From Pseudomonas sp. Teo4 (GTDB lineage Bacteria; Pseudomonadota; Gammaproteobacteria; Pseudomonadales; Pseudomonadaceae): 64,000 nt of DNA. Shown here in pieces: positions 34,437 to 43,145 of this stretch. The notes beneath the pieces are model-generated. The model made no database searches and was not told the DNA's origin. It saw only the letters and a program-made list of their open reading frames with translations. Location of the stretch: assembly GCF_034387475.1 (NCBI RefSeq), contig NZ_JAXCIL010000001.1:1054001-1118000 (forward strand). Reading direction: 5' to 3'. Each line of letters opens with the position of its first letter. The stretch's first letter is position 1. The translations under genes were made by a program, and so were the position numbers.

Positions 34437-35774
34437 TCAGAACCCACCCGCCAACGGCCACTCCACCGCCAACCGTATCTGGTCCCCATCCAATTCCGCC
34501 TGGGCCGTGTTGCCCCGATGCACGTTATGCCGCAGGGAAAACGCAGTGCCCTTGGCCTTGCCACTCTGCACCACATACCGCGCTTCCAGGTCTCGCTCCC
34601 AGTGCTTGCCACCTTTGCCGTAGCCCAGGTAGGCATACCCGCCATTGGGGTCCACATGCGACCCGTCGATATCGAACCCGCGCACGTACAGCGCCGTCAG
34701 GTTCAAGCCAGGCACCCCGTAAGCGCCCATGTTCAGGTCGTACCGCGCCTGCCATGACTTTTCGTTGGGGGCATTGAAGTCGGACATCTGCACCGCGTTG
34801 GCAATGAAAATCGCCCCACGGGTGACGTAGTCGAACGGCGTGTTGCCGTCTACCTGTTGCCAGCCCAGGCTGAAACTGTGCGGGCCCTGGCTGTAGCGCG
34901 AGACCAGGCTCCAGGTGGTGTTGTCGATGTGCCCGGACAGCGCCTTGCCGGTGTCGGTGGTGCGATACAGGTTGAGGTCCAGGCTCAGGCTGCGGCGGTC
35001 GTCCAGGGCCTGGGTGAGGGTGCTGCCCAGATAGTGCTGGTTCCAAGTGTCTTCATAACGTGAGGTGTACAAGCTACCGCTGAACGCGGTGCCAGGGTTC
35101 CACACCACGCCGGCGAGGTCGAAGCTGTTGCCCTGGCGAGCATTGGAGTAGTTGACCACGAAGCCCTGGTCGTGGCTCGACGCGTTGCGGTCGGTGCTCT
35201 CGTTGAAATGGCCAGCCACCAGCTTGAGCGTGGCGAATTCGTTGCTGGTGAGGAAGAAGCCAGTGGCTGTTTCAGGCAGCAAGCGGCTGTCGGAAGAGCT
35301 GAACACTGGGGTCTTCACCCGCTGTTCGCCATAGGACAGCACCGTGTTGGAAACGCGCAGCTTGAGCGCAGCGCCCCCCCGGCTGTACTCGTTTTTCGGG
35401 TGGCCATCGTTGTCCACGCCAAGCAGGCGTGCCTTGCCGGCGCGTCCACCGCCACTGTCCAGTTGCACACCAAGATAGGCGTGCGCATCGACACCCACGC
35501 CGACCAGGCCTTGGCTAAAGCCGGAGGTGAACGTGCCCATCAGTCCGTAGGCCCATTCCTCGGCAAGCCCGTTGCGCTCGTCGCGAGGTTTGTAGGCATT
35601 GCGGGCGCTGCCGTTGCGGCCGCCATGCTTGTAGTCGCGTTGATCGTAGACCGTGCGGTTGAGCAGGTTCCAGGTGCTGTCCTCGATGAACCCGTTGCTC
35701 TGCGACTGCGCGGAATCGGCCACCGCGAAGGGGGCAAGGCCCAGCACTAGCGGGGCCAGCAGGAGGCGGTTCAT
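34437..35774 (-). CDS. OprD-family outer-membrane porin
   Basis: 445 residues. A signal peptide (ending near FAVADS) is followed by the OprD N-terminus (GFIEDSTWNLLNRTVYDQRDY) and a barrel ending in AVEWPLAGGF with a terminal Phe. GGAGG precedes ATG 35774; the longer frame upstream is not used. OprD porins pass small acids and amino acids. It lies 100 bases downstream of the btuD-like gene on the same strand, so it may be the fourth gene of the riboswitch-controlled operon. Confidence 0.88.
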   Translation of the reverse strand: MNRLLLAPLVLGLAPFAVADSAQSQSNGFIEDSTWNLLNRTVYDQRDYKHGGRNGSARNAYKPRDERNGLAEEWAYGLMGTFTSGFSQGLVGVGVDAHAYLGVQLDSGGGRAGKARLLGVDNDGHPKNEYSRGGAALKLRVSNTVLSYGEQRVKTPVFSSSDSRLLPETATGFFLTSNEFATLKLVAGHFNESTDRNASSHDQGFVVNYSNARQGNSFDLAGVVWNPGTAFSGSLYTSRYEDTWNQHYLGSTLTQALDDRRSLSLDLNLYRTTDTGKALSGHIDNTTWSLVSRYSQGPHSFSLGWQQVDGNTPFDYVTRGAIFIANAVQMSDFNAPNEKSWQARYDLNMGAYGVPGLNLTALYVRGFDIDGSHVDPNGGYAYLGYGKGGKHWERDLEARYVVQSGKAKGTAFSLRHNVHRGNTAQAELDGDQIRLAVEWPLAGGF

Positions 35775-35874
35775 CGTGTGGCCTCCGGCTTGTGCATCTG
35801 CGCCGCAAAGCGGTGTTGGGCGCTGGCGAGCAGCAGGGTGAGAGGGCGCAACGGCATGGTAGGAACTTCCTGGT

Positions 35875-36663
35875 TCAGGGGGCGCGCAAACGCAGGATGC
35901 GCGCGCCGTCGAAGGGGTCGGTGAGGTAATGGGCCTGTACACCGAAGGTGGTCAGCAGGCGCTCCGGGGTCAGCACGTCCAGCGGTTTGCCGAGGGCGAC
36001 CAGGCGGCCTTTATCCAGCACGGCGACACGGTCGCAGGTGAGTGCCTGGTTAAGGTCGTGCAGGGCGATCAGGGTGGTGATCGGCAGGGCCTGAACCTGG
36101 CGCAGCAAGCTCAGTTGGTGCTGGATATCCAGGTGGTTGGTCGGCTCGTCGAGCAGCAGTACCTGTGGGCGTTGGGCCAGGGCGCGGGCGATGTGCACCC
36201 GCTGGCGCTCGCCACCGGACAGCGAACCCCAGATGCGCGTGCGCAGGTGTTCGGCGTCGAGGTCGGCCAGGGCCTGTTCGACGATGGCCCGGTCGGTGCC
36301 GGAGAACGGGGCCAGGGCCGACAACCAGGGGGTGCGCCCCAGGGCCACGGCGTCGAACACGCTGATGGCGTCGAGGGTGTCGGCCTGCTGTTCGACCAGC
36401 GCCAGGGCCTGGGCGATACGCCGCCGCGGAAGACGGGCCAGGGGTTCGCCGAGCAAGTGGACACTGCCGCTGGCCGGTGCGCGCAGCCCGGCCAGCACCT
36501 TGAGCAAAGACGACTTGCCGGAGCCATTGGGGCCGACGATACCCAGCGTTTCGCCGCTGACCAGCGTCAGGTTTATCTCGCTCAGCACGCGGTTGCCCGC
36601 AAGTCGAAGCTCCAGCCCCTGGCAGGCGAGGGGCGAGATTTGCAGTTGGCTCATGAGGGTCAT
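35875..36663 (-). CDS. btuD: Cobalamin-type ABC transporter ATP-binding protein
   Basis: 262 residues of the FecE/BtuD class: Walker A GPNGSGKSS, signature LSGGERQRV, Walker B VLLLDEPTNHLD and the switch His in ALHDLNQAL. It overlaps the permease gene by 4 bases. Substrate assignment rests on the cobalamin riboswitch ahead of the operon. Confidence 0.88.
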   Translation of the reverse strand: MTLMSQLQISPLACQGLELRLAGNRVLSEINLTLVSGETLGIVGPNGSGKSSLLKVLAGLRAPASGSVHLLGEPLARLPRRRIAQALALVEQQADTLDAISVFDAVALGRTPWLSALAPFSGTDRAIVEQALADLDAEHLRTRIWGSLSGGERQRVHIARALAQRPQVLLLDEPTNHLDIQHQLSLLRQVQALPITTLIALHDLNQALTCDRVAVLDKGRLVALGKPLDVLTPERLLTTFGVQAHYLTDPFDGARILRLRAP

Positions 36664-37676
36664 GGGCGCCCCCGTCGGCTGACCAGAATCAGGGCGAACA
36701 CGGGCGCGCCGATCAGTGCGGTGACCACGCCCACTGGAATCACCTGGCCAGGGATCAACGTGCGCGAAAGCACATCGGCGGCAATCAGAAACAGCGCGCC
36801 GCCCAGGGCGCTGGCTGGCAGCAGTTGGCTATGGCCGGGGCCGAGCAGCAAGCGCAGGGCGTGGGGAATCACCAGCCCGACGAAACCGATGGCACCGACG
36901 ATGGACACCATCACCGCTGTCACCAATGCGGCGCAGCTGATCAGCAGCAACTGCGTGCGACGCACCGCGATGCCCAGTGACGCCGCCGAGTCGACGCCGA
37001 AGGTGAAGGCGTCCAGCGTACGCCGGTGCCACAGGCATACCACCAGTCCGAACAGCGCCACCGGCACCGCCAGCCATACCGATGGCCAGCGCACGCCACT
37101 GAGGTTGCCCAGCAGCCAGAACAGGATGCCGCGTGCCTGCTCGGCGGTGGCTGACTTGGTAATCAGGAAGGCGGTAAGGGCATTGAACAGCTGCGAACCG
37201 GCAATGCCCGCCAGAATCACCTGGGCGTTGTTGCCACTGGGGCCGCTGGCGCGGGCCAGCACCAGCACCAGCGCGAAGGCGGCGAGCGCACCCAGGAAGG
37301 CCCCCGCCGACATGCTCAGCGCCATGCCGCCAAGGCCCAGCAGCCCCACCAGCACCGCGCCGGTCGAGGCACCCGCCGACAGCCCAAGCAGGTACGGCTC
37401 GGCCAGTGGGTTGCGCAGCAATGCCTGCAGAATCACCCCACAGGTCGCCAGCCCGGCGCCACAGGCGGCCGCCACCAGGGTGCGAGTGAGGCGGTAGTTC
37501 CAGACGATGCCAGCATCGATTGGGTCGACCGGGTAACCGGCTTGCCACAAGTGGTTGGCCAGCACCTGATAAACCACACGGGGGGACAGATTGGCTTCAC
37601 CGATGGCGGTACCCGCCAGAAGGGCGGCAAGCAGGGCGGCCAGAGCCACGATGCTCAAGGGCAACAAACGCTTCAT
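36660..37676 (-). CDS. btuC: FecCD-family permease (BtuC-like)
   Basis: 338 residues with about ten membrane helices and the family motifs ILQALLRNPLAEPYLLGLSAGAS (in part) and GAIGFVGLVIPHALRLLLGP. The ATG at 37676 overlaps the stop of the binding-protein gene (ATGA); a GTG one codon earlier is possible. It forms the membrane channel of the transporter with the ATPase. Confidence 0.87.
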   Translation of the reverse strand: MKRLLPLSIVALAALLAALLAGTAIGEANLSPRVVYQVLANHLWQAGYPVDPIDAGIVWNYRLTRTLVAAACGAGLATCGVILQALLRNPLAEPYLLGLSAGASTGAVLVGLLGLGGMALSMSAGAFLGALAAFALVLVLARASGPSGNNAQVILAGIAGSQLFNALTAFLITKSATAEQARGILFWLLGNLSGVRWPSVWLAVPVALFGLVVCLWHRRTLDAFTFGVDSAASLGIAVRRTQLLLISCAALVTAVMVSIVGAIGFVGLVIPHALRLLLGPGHSQLLPASALGGALFLIAADVLSRTLIPGQVIPVGVVTALIGAPVFALILVSRRGRP

Positions 37677-38683
37677 CACTGTGCTGCTTTACCGCTGGCG
37701 AAGGCTGCGGACAAAGTCTGCAGGCCCCGGAACAGGCGAATGCCGGCCTGCATGGCATCGGCGTCGAGGATGATGATGCGGTTGTTCTTCACCGCGTCCA
37801 TGTTGCGGGTCACCGGGTCGCTGTGCAGGAAGTCGAGTTTTTTCTGGTAGTCGTCGGCCGGGAAGCGGCGGCGGTCCATGCGGGCGATGATCAGCCAGGT
37901 CGGGTTGGCCTTGGCCAGGGTCTCCCAGCCCAGGGTTGGCCATTCCTCGTTGGACTCGACCACATTGCGCACGCCGAGGGTGCGTAGCATGAAGTCGGCC
38001 ACACCCTGGCGACCGGCCACGTAAGGGTCAATCTGAAGGTCGGCGCTGGAGAACCAGAACAGCGCGTTGGTGTTGGACAGGTCCTTGCCAGCAAGTTGTT
38101 GCCTGGCGCTGTCCAGGCGTGCCTTGAGGTCGGCGTTCAATGCAGCACCACGGTCCTGCACGTCGAAGATTTCGGCCAGCTGGCTGACGCTCTTGTAGAT
38201 GCTCTGGACCTGGAACGCCTGCAGGCGGGTACCGTCGGCGCCGACCAGGTTGTCCTTGCCTTCGCAGTCCGAAGGCAGCAGGTAGGTGGGAATCTGCAGC
38301 TCAGCGAACTGCTCGCGGGTGCCCACGACGCCCTGGGCGCCAACCATCCATTCGAACTGCACCGCCACCAGTTGCGGGCGCTTGCCTACCACCGCTTCGA
38401 AGCTGGGCTCATTGTCGGCCAGGCGCTCGACCTTGTCGTTCACCGCCTTGTACTCGGGCAGCACGTTGTTGAACCACAGCGAAGTCCCGGCCACTTTGTC
38501 ACCCAACCCCAGGGCATAGAGAATCTCGGTACCCGCCTGGCCGATGGTGACGGCGCGCTCGGGGGCCTGGGTGAAGGTCTGCGGCATGCCACAGTTGTCG
38601 ATGGTGAGCGGGTAGTGGGTGGCGGCCTGGGCCAGGCCAGTAAGGCTCAGGCCTGCGAACAGGATGGCGAAGCGCAGCAGCAT
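37676..38683 (-). CDS. btuF: Periplasmic binding protein for the cobalamin-type transporter
   Basis: 335 residues. A signal peptide ends near GLAQA. The mature protein has the class III binding-protein fold with a PERAVTIGQAGTEILYALGLGDKVAG start. It is first in the operon, 120 bases downstream of a cobalamin riboswitch, so corrinoid uptake is the likely role. The sequence alone would also allow a ferric-chelate ligand. Confidence 0.85.
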   Translation of the reverse strand: MLLRFAILFAGLSLTGLAQAATHYPLTIDNCGMPQTFTQAPERAVTIGQAGTEILYALGLGDKVAGTSLWFNNVLPEYKAVNDKVERLADNEPSFEAVVGKRPQLVAVQFEWMVGAQGVVGTREQFAELQIPTYLLPSDCEGKDNLVGADGTRLQAFQVQSIYKSVSQLAEIFDVQDRGAALNADLKARLDSARQQLAGKDLSNTNALFWFSSADLQIDPYVAGRQGVADFMLRTLGVRNVVESNEEWPTLGWETLAKANPTWLIIARMDRRRFPADDYQKKLDFLHSDPVTRNMDAVKNNRIIILDADAMQAGIRLFRGLQTLSAAFASGKAAQ

Positions 38684-38803
38684 GGTCGGGCGATCTCCTA
38701 TCGGTCGGTTCACGGCATGAACGCACGGACAGGCATCGCCAAGCCCCTTGCGCACGGCGCGGGGCAGCACCCTGAAACGGGTGGAGATGGCCATCCCGGA
38801 CAC

Positions 38804-38987
38804 CCCGCCGGTGGGCCGGCAGGTCTCCTGACTGGTGCGTCCTGGCCCAGCTCCGGCCTTCCCGGGTCGGCAGACCCAGTGGCGTGGTTGGAGCGGGCTC
38901 GGCACCTACAGTTGCGGGGGCAGTTCCGTTTGGCCTGTGCAGACAGGCCCGGGATTCCCTATTAATTCCGTGGTGGAAACCGGCGGG
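38804..38987 (-). promoter_or_regulatory. Cobalamin riboswitch
   Basis: On the - strand the conserved elements occur in order: AATAGGGAATCC, CTGCCCCCGCAACTGTAGG (the B12-box region), CACTGG, GGGAAGGC and GTCAGGAGACCTGCC. The closing helix P1 is CCCGCCGGT (38979-38987) with ACCGGCGGG (38804-38812). It should repress the ABC operon when adenosyl- or related cobalamin is abundant. The 345-base gap 38684-39028 holds this riboswitch and the operon promoter. Confidence 0.95.
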
Positions 38988-39028
38988 CCGCATGGTAGAC
39001 CATTCGGCCGCCGGGTGAAAACGTCATT

Positions 39029-40195
39029 TCAGAAGTACTTAAGCCAGCTGATGTCTCGGCGGCGCGCCTTCAGCCGGCCGAACGCACGCACCGGCAGGTA
39101 CAGCGCCACCGCCAGCAGCACGGCCACCAGCCACACTGCACCAATGCCGTCGAAGCCGAAATAGTCGCCATGGTTCAAGCCGAACAGGGCAACGCAGGCC
39201 AGGTACAGCAGCTTCAGCACATATAGATGCAACAGGTAGAAGAACATGGGGGCTGCGCCGAACACGGCCAGGGCAGTAATCCAGCGCGCTTGGCCGGCGC
39301 GTTCGAAGGTGCGCAATAGCAGCAGGCCGCAGCCTAGGGTCAGCGCCAGGAACAGCAGCGAAGGCGGGTACTTGGTGATGTTGAAGAAGCTCATCAAGGT
39401 TTGGCTCAGGGTCGGATAGCCGCTCCAGGGCGCCTCGCCGTAACCGTTGAGCATGCGCAGCACGACAAAGCCCAGCAGGACGAACACGCCGGTCATCAAC
39501 AGGCGGTGCTGGCGTTGCCCAGCCTCGCTGGCGCGGGCGAACCATGGGCCGATGCCATAGCCCAGGGCGATCACCCCGATCCATGGCAGCACCGGGTACG
39601 ACGTGCGCAGGCGCAGGCTGTCGGAGAACTCAAGCCAGCCACGGTCATGCAGGATGGCCCACGGCACATGCAGGGCCGACTCCGGGCCAAAGTGCAGGCC
39701 ATCGAGCAAGTTGTGGCCGGCCACCAGGGCCGCACCCAGGGCAAGCAGGGCAGGGCGTGGCAGCCACACCAACAGCGACAGCGCAATCATGCTGACGCCG
39801 ATGGCCCAGATCACCTGCAGGTAGATCACGGTGGGCGGGAACTGGAAGGTCCAGGCGAAGTTCACCAGGGTGAACTCCAGCGCCACCAGGAACAGACCGC
39901 GCTTGAACAGGAACGCCGACACATCACTGCGGCCCTGGTGCTTTTCACCGTAAAGCCAGGCCGAAAGGCCAGTAAGCAGCACGAACACGGGCGCACACAG
40001 GTGCGCCAGCGTGCGGCTGACGAACAGCGACGGCTCGGTGGTGTCGATGCTCATCGGGTCGCTGACCTGGCGGTGCAGGAAGAAGGTTTCGCGGACGTGA
40101 TCCAGCAACATGAACACGATCACCAGGCCGCGCAGGGCATCGATGCTGTGCAGGCGCTGGGTGAGCAGGGCGGGGGTGGCGGAGGCGCTTGTCAT
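39029..40195 (-). CDS. DUF1624 (HGSNAT-like) multi-pass membrane protein
   Basis: 388 residues with about ten membrane helices. The N-terminus IDALRGLVIVFMLLDHVRETFF is the DUF1624/HGSNAT signature, with the His of the acyl-transfer site in LDHVRE. Such proteins are proposed to move acyl groups across membranes. A Zur-like palindrome lies 37 bases upstream of the start. The substrate is unknown. Confidence 0.82.
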   Translation of the reverse strand: MTSASATPALLTQRLHSIDALRGLVIVFMLLDHVRETFFLHRQVSDPMSIDTTEPSLFVSRTLAHLCAPVFVLLTGLSAWLYGEKHQGRSDVSAFLFKRGLFLVALEFTLVNFAWTFQFPPTVIYLQVIWAIGVSMIALSLLVWLPRPALLALGAALVAGHNLLDGLHFGPESALHVPWAILHDRGWLEFSDSLRLRTSYPVLPWIGVIALGYGIGPWFARASEAGQRQHRLLMTGVFVLLGFVVLRMLNGYGEAPWSGYPTLSQTLMSFFNITKYPPSLLFLALTLGCGLLLLRTFERAGQARWITALAVFGAAPMFFYLLHLYVLKLLYLACVALFGLNHGDYFGFDGIGAVWLVAVLLAVALYLPVRAFGRLKARRRDISWLKYF

Positions 40196-40231
40196 GGGTT
40201 ATCGCAGGCAGGAATTATTATCAAGTGAAAC

Positions 40232-40244
40232 GTTATCTTATAAC
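40232..40244. promoter_or_regulatory. Zur-box-like palindrome
   Basis: GTTATCTTATAAC matches the gamma-proteobacterial Zur core GTTAT-N3-ATAAC exactly. It lies 37 bases from the DUF1624 start and about 170 from hemB, both reading away from it. The match is to a remembered consensus, so zinc control is a hypothesis. Confidence 0.55.
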
Positions 40245-40415
40245 TATTTAATGAGGCGTGAACAGGCCTTTTCTGCCGGGTGACGTTTTGTCGCGCCCAG
40301 GCCAGCCCTGATTAATCGTTATTGCCCGGCACGCAAGAGACAATCTCGTCATTTCGGCTTTTCAGTCACGCACGACAGGCTTATGGTGTAGGTCGTCAAA
40401 TTCCCCGGAGCTTCC

Positions 40416-41390
40416 ATGTCCAACCGTTTTCCCGCCGTTCGCCCTCGTCGCCTGCGCCAGAACGAGTCCCTGCGTACCCTGTTCCAGGAGACGGAGTTCC
40501 GCCTCGAAGACCTGATCCTGCCGATCTTCGTCGAGGAAGGCATCGATGATTTCGTCCCGATAACCAGCATGCCTGGCGTCAATCGCATCCCGGAAAAACT
40601 GCTTGCCCAGGAAATCGAGCGTTACGCCCGTGCCGGTATCAAGTCGGTGATGACCTTCGGCGTCTCCCACCACCTGGACGAAACCGGCAGCGACACCTGG
40701 AACGAGAACGGCCTGGTCGCACGCATGGCCCGCATCTGCAAGGACACCGTGCCGGAAATGGTGGTCATGTCCGACACCTGCTTCTGTGAATACACCAGCC
40801 ACGGCCACTGCGGCGTGCTGCACAACCACGGCGTGGACAACGACGCCACCCTGGTCAACCTTGGCAAACAGGCGGTGATTGCCGCTGCGGCAGGCGCCGA
40901 CTTCATTGCACCTTCGGCTGCAATGGACGGCCAGGTCCAGGCGATTCGCAGCGCGCTCGATGGCGCAGGCTTCCATGACACCGCCATCATGGCCTACTCG
41001 ACCAAGTTCGCCTCGTCGCTTTACGGCCCGTTCCGTGAAGCCGGTGGCACCGCGCTCAAGGGCGACCGCAAGAGCTACCAGATGAACCCGATGAACCGCC
41101 GCGAAGCCGTGCGCGAATCGTTGCTCGACGAGCAGGAAGGCGCTGACGTGCTGATGGTCAAGCCGGCCGGTGCCTATCTGGACGTGATCGCCGACATTCG
41201 CGCGGCCTCGCGCCTGCCGCTGGCGGCCTACCAGGTCAGCGGCGAGTACGCGATGATCAAGTTCGGCGGCCTGGCCGGTGCCATCGATGAAGGGCGTGTG
41301 GTGCGCGAAAGCATTGGCGCCATCAAGCGTGCCGGTGCCGACCTGATCCTCACCTACTTCGCCATGGACCTGGCCCGCGAAGGCATCTGA
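40416..41390 (+). CDS. hemB: Delta-aminolevulinic acid dehydratase
   Basis: 324 residues. The Schiff-base lysines are K197 ([14 protein letters not shown]) and K249 ([11 protein letters not shown]). The zinc-site cysteines C122, C124 and C132 ([13 protein letters not shown]) are all present. It condenses two 5-aminolevulinate molecules to porphobilinogen in haem and corrinoid synthesis. Its location next to a B12-transport operon and away from other hem genes suggests a second copy in the genome, which cannot be checked here. Confidence 0.95.
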   Translation: MSNRFPAVRPRRLRQNESLRTLFQETEFRLEDLILPIFVEEGIDDFVPITSMPGVNRIPEKLLAQEIERYARAGIKSVMTFGVSHHLDETGSDTWNENGLVARMARICKDTVPEMVVMSDTCFCEYTSHGHCGVLHNHGVDNDATLVNLGKQAVIAAAAGADFIAPSAAMDGQVQAIRSALDGAGFHDTAIMAYSTKFASSLYGPFREAGGTALKGDRKSYQMNPMNRREAVRESLLDEQEGADVLMVKPAGAYLDVIADIRAASRLPLAAYQVSGEYAMIKFGGLAGAIDEGRVVRESIGAIKRAGADLILTYFAMDLAREGI

Positions 41391-41411
41391 GGTTCGCCAC
41401 CCGCCAACGGC

Positions 41412-42113
41412 TCAGCGGGGCATGTAGCCCCGTTGCCATGAGCGCGGAATGAACCGCGTCACCAGGGCCAGCAGGCAGGCCAGGGCACAACTGCCCGCCA
41501 GTGCCTGCAGGCCCAGGTGATGTTGCAACCAACCGCCCAGCGCGGCGCCCAGCAGCATCCCGCTCCACGGCACCAGCTGCACCCGCCAGCCGTTGCGCCG
41601 TTCACCCAGCAACCAGCGCCCCAGGCCGCGACCGAAACGCGACAGCGCGCCGGTCACGTAAGTCAGGCCGATCGGCAGGCCATTCACCTGTTCGACCACC
41701 GCATTGATCATGCCCATGGCCAGGATCGCCGCGATCAGTGGCGGCCAGGTCGTAGCCCCGACCCAGGCTGCCGCCAGGGCAAGCAAGGCGGCGACCACCA
41801 CCAGCACAGGCCAGGCACGTTGCCTGAAACCACGGGCCAGCACGATCCCCAGGGCATTGCCGAGCACAAAGCTGAGAATGGCGCCGCTCAGGCGTAGCAC
41901 CATGGCCAGGTCCGCCTGGCTGATAGCCACGGCCAGGCGGGTGGTGTTGCCGCTCATGAACGAGACGAAATCACCCAGCGCCAACAAGCCGATGGCATCG
42001 GTCATGCCCGCCAGTACCGACAGGCCGGCGACCAGGCCCAGGCCGACCCGGCCACGCAATATCTGCAGCCTCAGCCGCCTGGCACTGCGCGAGGGCAGGG
42101 CATTGGGCAACAT
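41412..42113 (-). CDS. DUF1275 (YoaK-like) membrane protein
   Basis: 233 residues with six to seven hydrophobic helices and the DUF1275 features GMTDAIGLLALGDFVSFMSGNT and GLPIGLTYVTGALSRFGRGLG. The function of the family is unknown. It is 9 bases downstream of the riboflavin synthase gene on the same strand and probably co-transcribed. Confidence 0.82.
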   Translation of the reverse strand: MLPNALPSRSARRLRLQILRGRVGLGLVAGLSVLAGMTDAIGLLALGDFVSFMSGNTTRLAVAISQADLAMVLRLSGAILSFVLGNALGIVLARGFRQRAWPVLVVVAALLALAAAWVGATTWPPLIAAILAMGMINAVVEQVNGLPIGLTYVTGALSRFGRGLGRWLLGERRNGWRVQLVPWSGMLLGAALGGWLQHHLGLQALAGSCALACLLALVTRFIPRSWQRGYMPR

Positions 42114-42122
42114 GTCAGTGGC

Positions 42123-42752
42123 TCAGGGCAGCAGTTTTTCGCGGGCCAGGGTGCCCTTCAAGGTGCGTTCGACCACATCGACCAGCACCATGGTCTGGTG
42201 GTCCACCTCGATGTTGATCAGGTCACCGGCCTTGTAGGTGGCGAAGGTGGTCTGGCGCAGGGTTTCGGGGATCAGGTTGATGGTGATGACCGTGTCTTCG
42301 ACATCGGCGACCGTCAGGCTGCAGCCGTTGACGCCGAGGAACCCACGAGGGAACACGTATTTGGCCCACTCCGGCGGCATGCGGAACTTGATGAAGGCGC
42401 CGGTTTCCTTGATCGACAGCTCGACGATCTCGGCGGTGCTGGCGATGTGGCCAGCCATCAGGTGGCCGCCGATTTCGGCGTTCATCTTCGCCGAACGTTC
42501 GATGTTCACGCCCTGGCCGGCCCTGAAGTAGCGCAGGTTGGTGCGTTCGAGGGTGGCGGTCATGGCGTCGAACTTCACCTGGCTGCCGTTGATTTCAGTG
42601 ACTGACAGGCAGGTGCCTTCGACGCTGACGCTGGCGCCGATCTTGAGTTCGTCGAGCAACTCGGGGGTGAGGTCGATGGTGAACTGGTTGTGGCCCGGGT
42701 AGCTGGTCACATCAAGCAGAGGGCGAACGGCCTGGACGATGCCGGTGTACAT
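42123..42752 (-). CDS. ribE: Riboflavin synthase, alpha chain
   Basis: 209 residues made of two similar lumazine-binding barrels (MYTGIVQAV at the start, GHLMAGHIAST at the second repeat, GVNGCSLTV). It dismutates two dimethylribityllumazines to riboflavin. AGGAG precedes ATG 42752; the longer upstream frame enters the MITE-like element and is not used. No FMN riboswitch was seen, and no other rib gene is adjacent. Confidence 0.93.
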   Translation of the reverse strand: MYTGIVQAVRPLLDVTSYPGHNQFTIDLTPELLDELKIGASVSVEGTCLSVTEINGSQVKFDAMTATLERTNLRYFRAGQGVNIERSAKMNAEIGGHLMAGHIASTAEIVELSIKETGAFIKFRMPPEWAKYVFPRGFLGVNGCSLTVADVEDTVITINLIPETLRQTTFATYKAGDLINIEVDHQTMVLVDVVERTLKGTLAREKLLP

Positions 42753-42816
42753 GGAGGTGCTCCTGGGCACGGAAAATGAAAACCCCTTCCCGGAATGCTG
42801 GGGAAGAGGCCTGACT

Positions 42817-43093
42817 TGGGCTTTGAGGTGGTGCGTAAATCGAGCGCCGCCCGCGCGGCGCATCGCGAGCAAGGCTCGCTCCTACGTTTGTTTACGGCCA
42901 GTAACGCCTGTGGCAGGCGCGCGCGACCGCCTTGTGTTGACGACGCGATATCGCGCCATGCGCAAAGAACGGTCGCGCGAAAATCTCACAGGAACAATTG
43001 GCCTGAAACAAACGTAGGAGCGAGCCTTGCTCGCGATGCGCCGCGCGGGCGGCGCTCGATCTGCCAAGCGCCAAAAAATGTGTGGCAAGCCCA
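42817..43093. repeat. 277-bp palindromic MITE-like element, copy 2
   Basis: The same element as at 12222-12498. Perfect 54-bp arms lie at 42840-42893 and 43006-43059, and the outer ends are TGGGCTTTG and CAAGCCCA. It lies in the 393-base gap between riboflavin synthase and the LysR gene, which shows no other feature apart from the riboflavin synthase promoter. Confidence 0.87.
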
Positions 43094-43145
43094 AAAAATA
43101 AAACCCCCTGAAACCTATGCCCGTGGAGCGGTAAAAGCAAGCCTG

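Noticed and set aside
42753-42872. Longer N-terminus of riboflavin synthase
   Set aside because: The extension runs into the MITE-like element, while ATG 42752 has a good ribosome site and the conserved MYTGIV start.
42753-43145. FMN riboswitch upstream of riboflavin synthase
   Set aside because: None of the conserved RFN-element boxes was recognised; the gap is mostly the repeat element.
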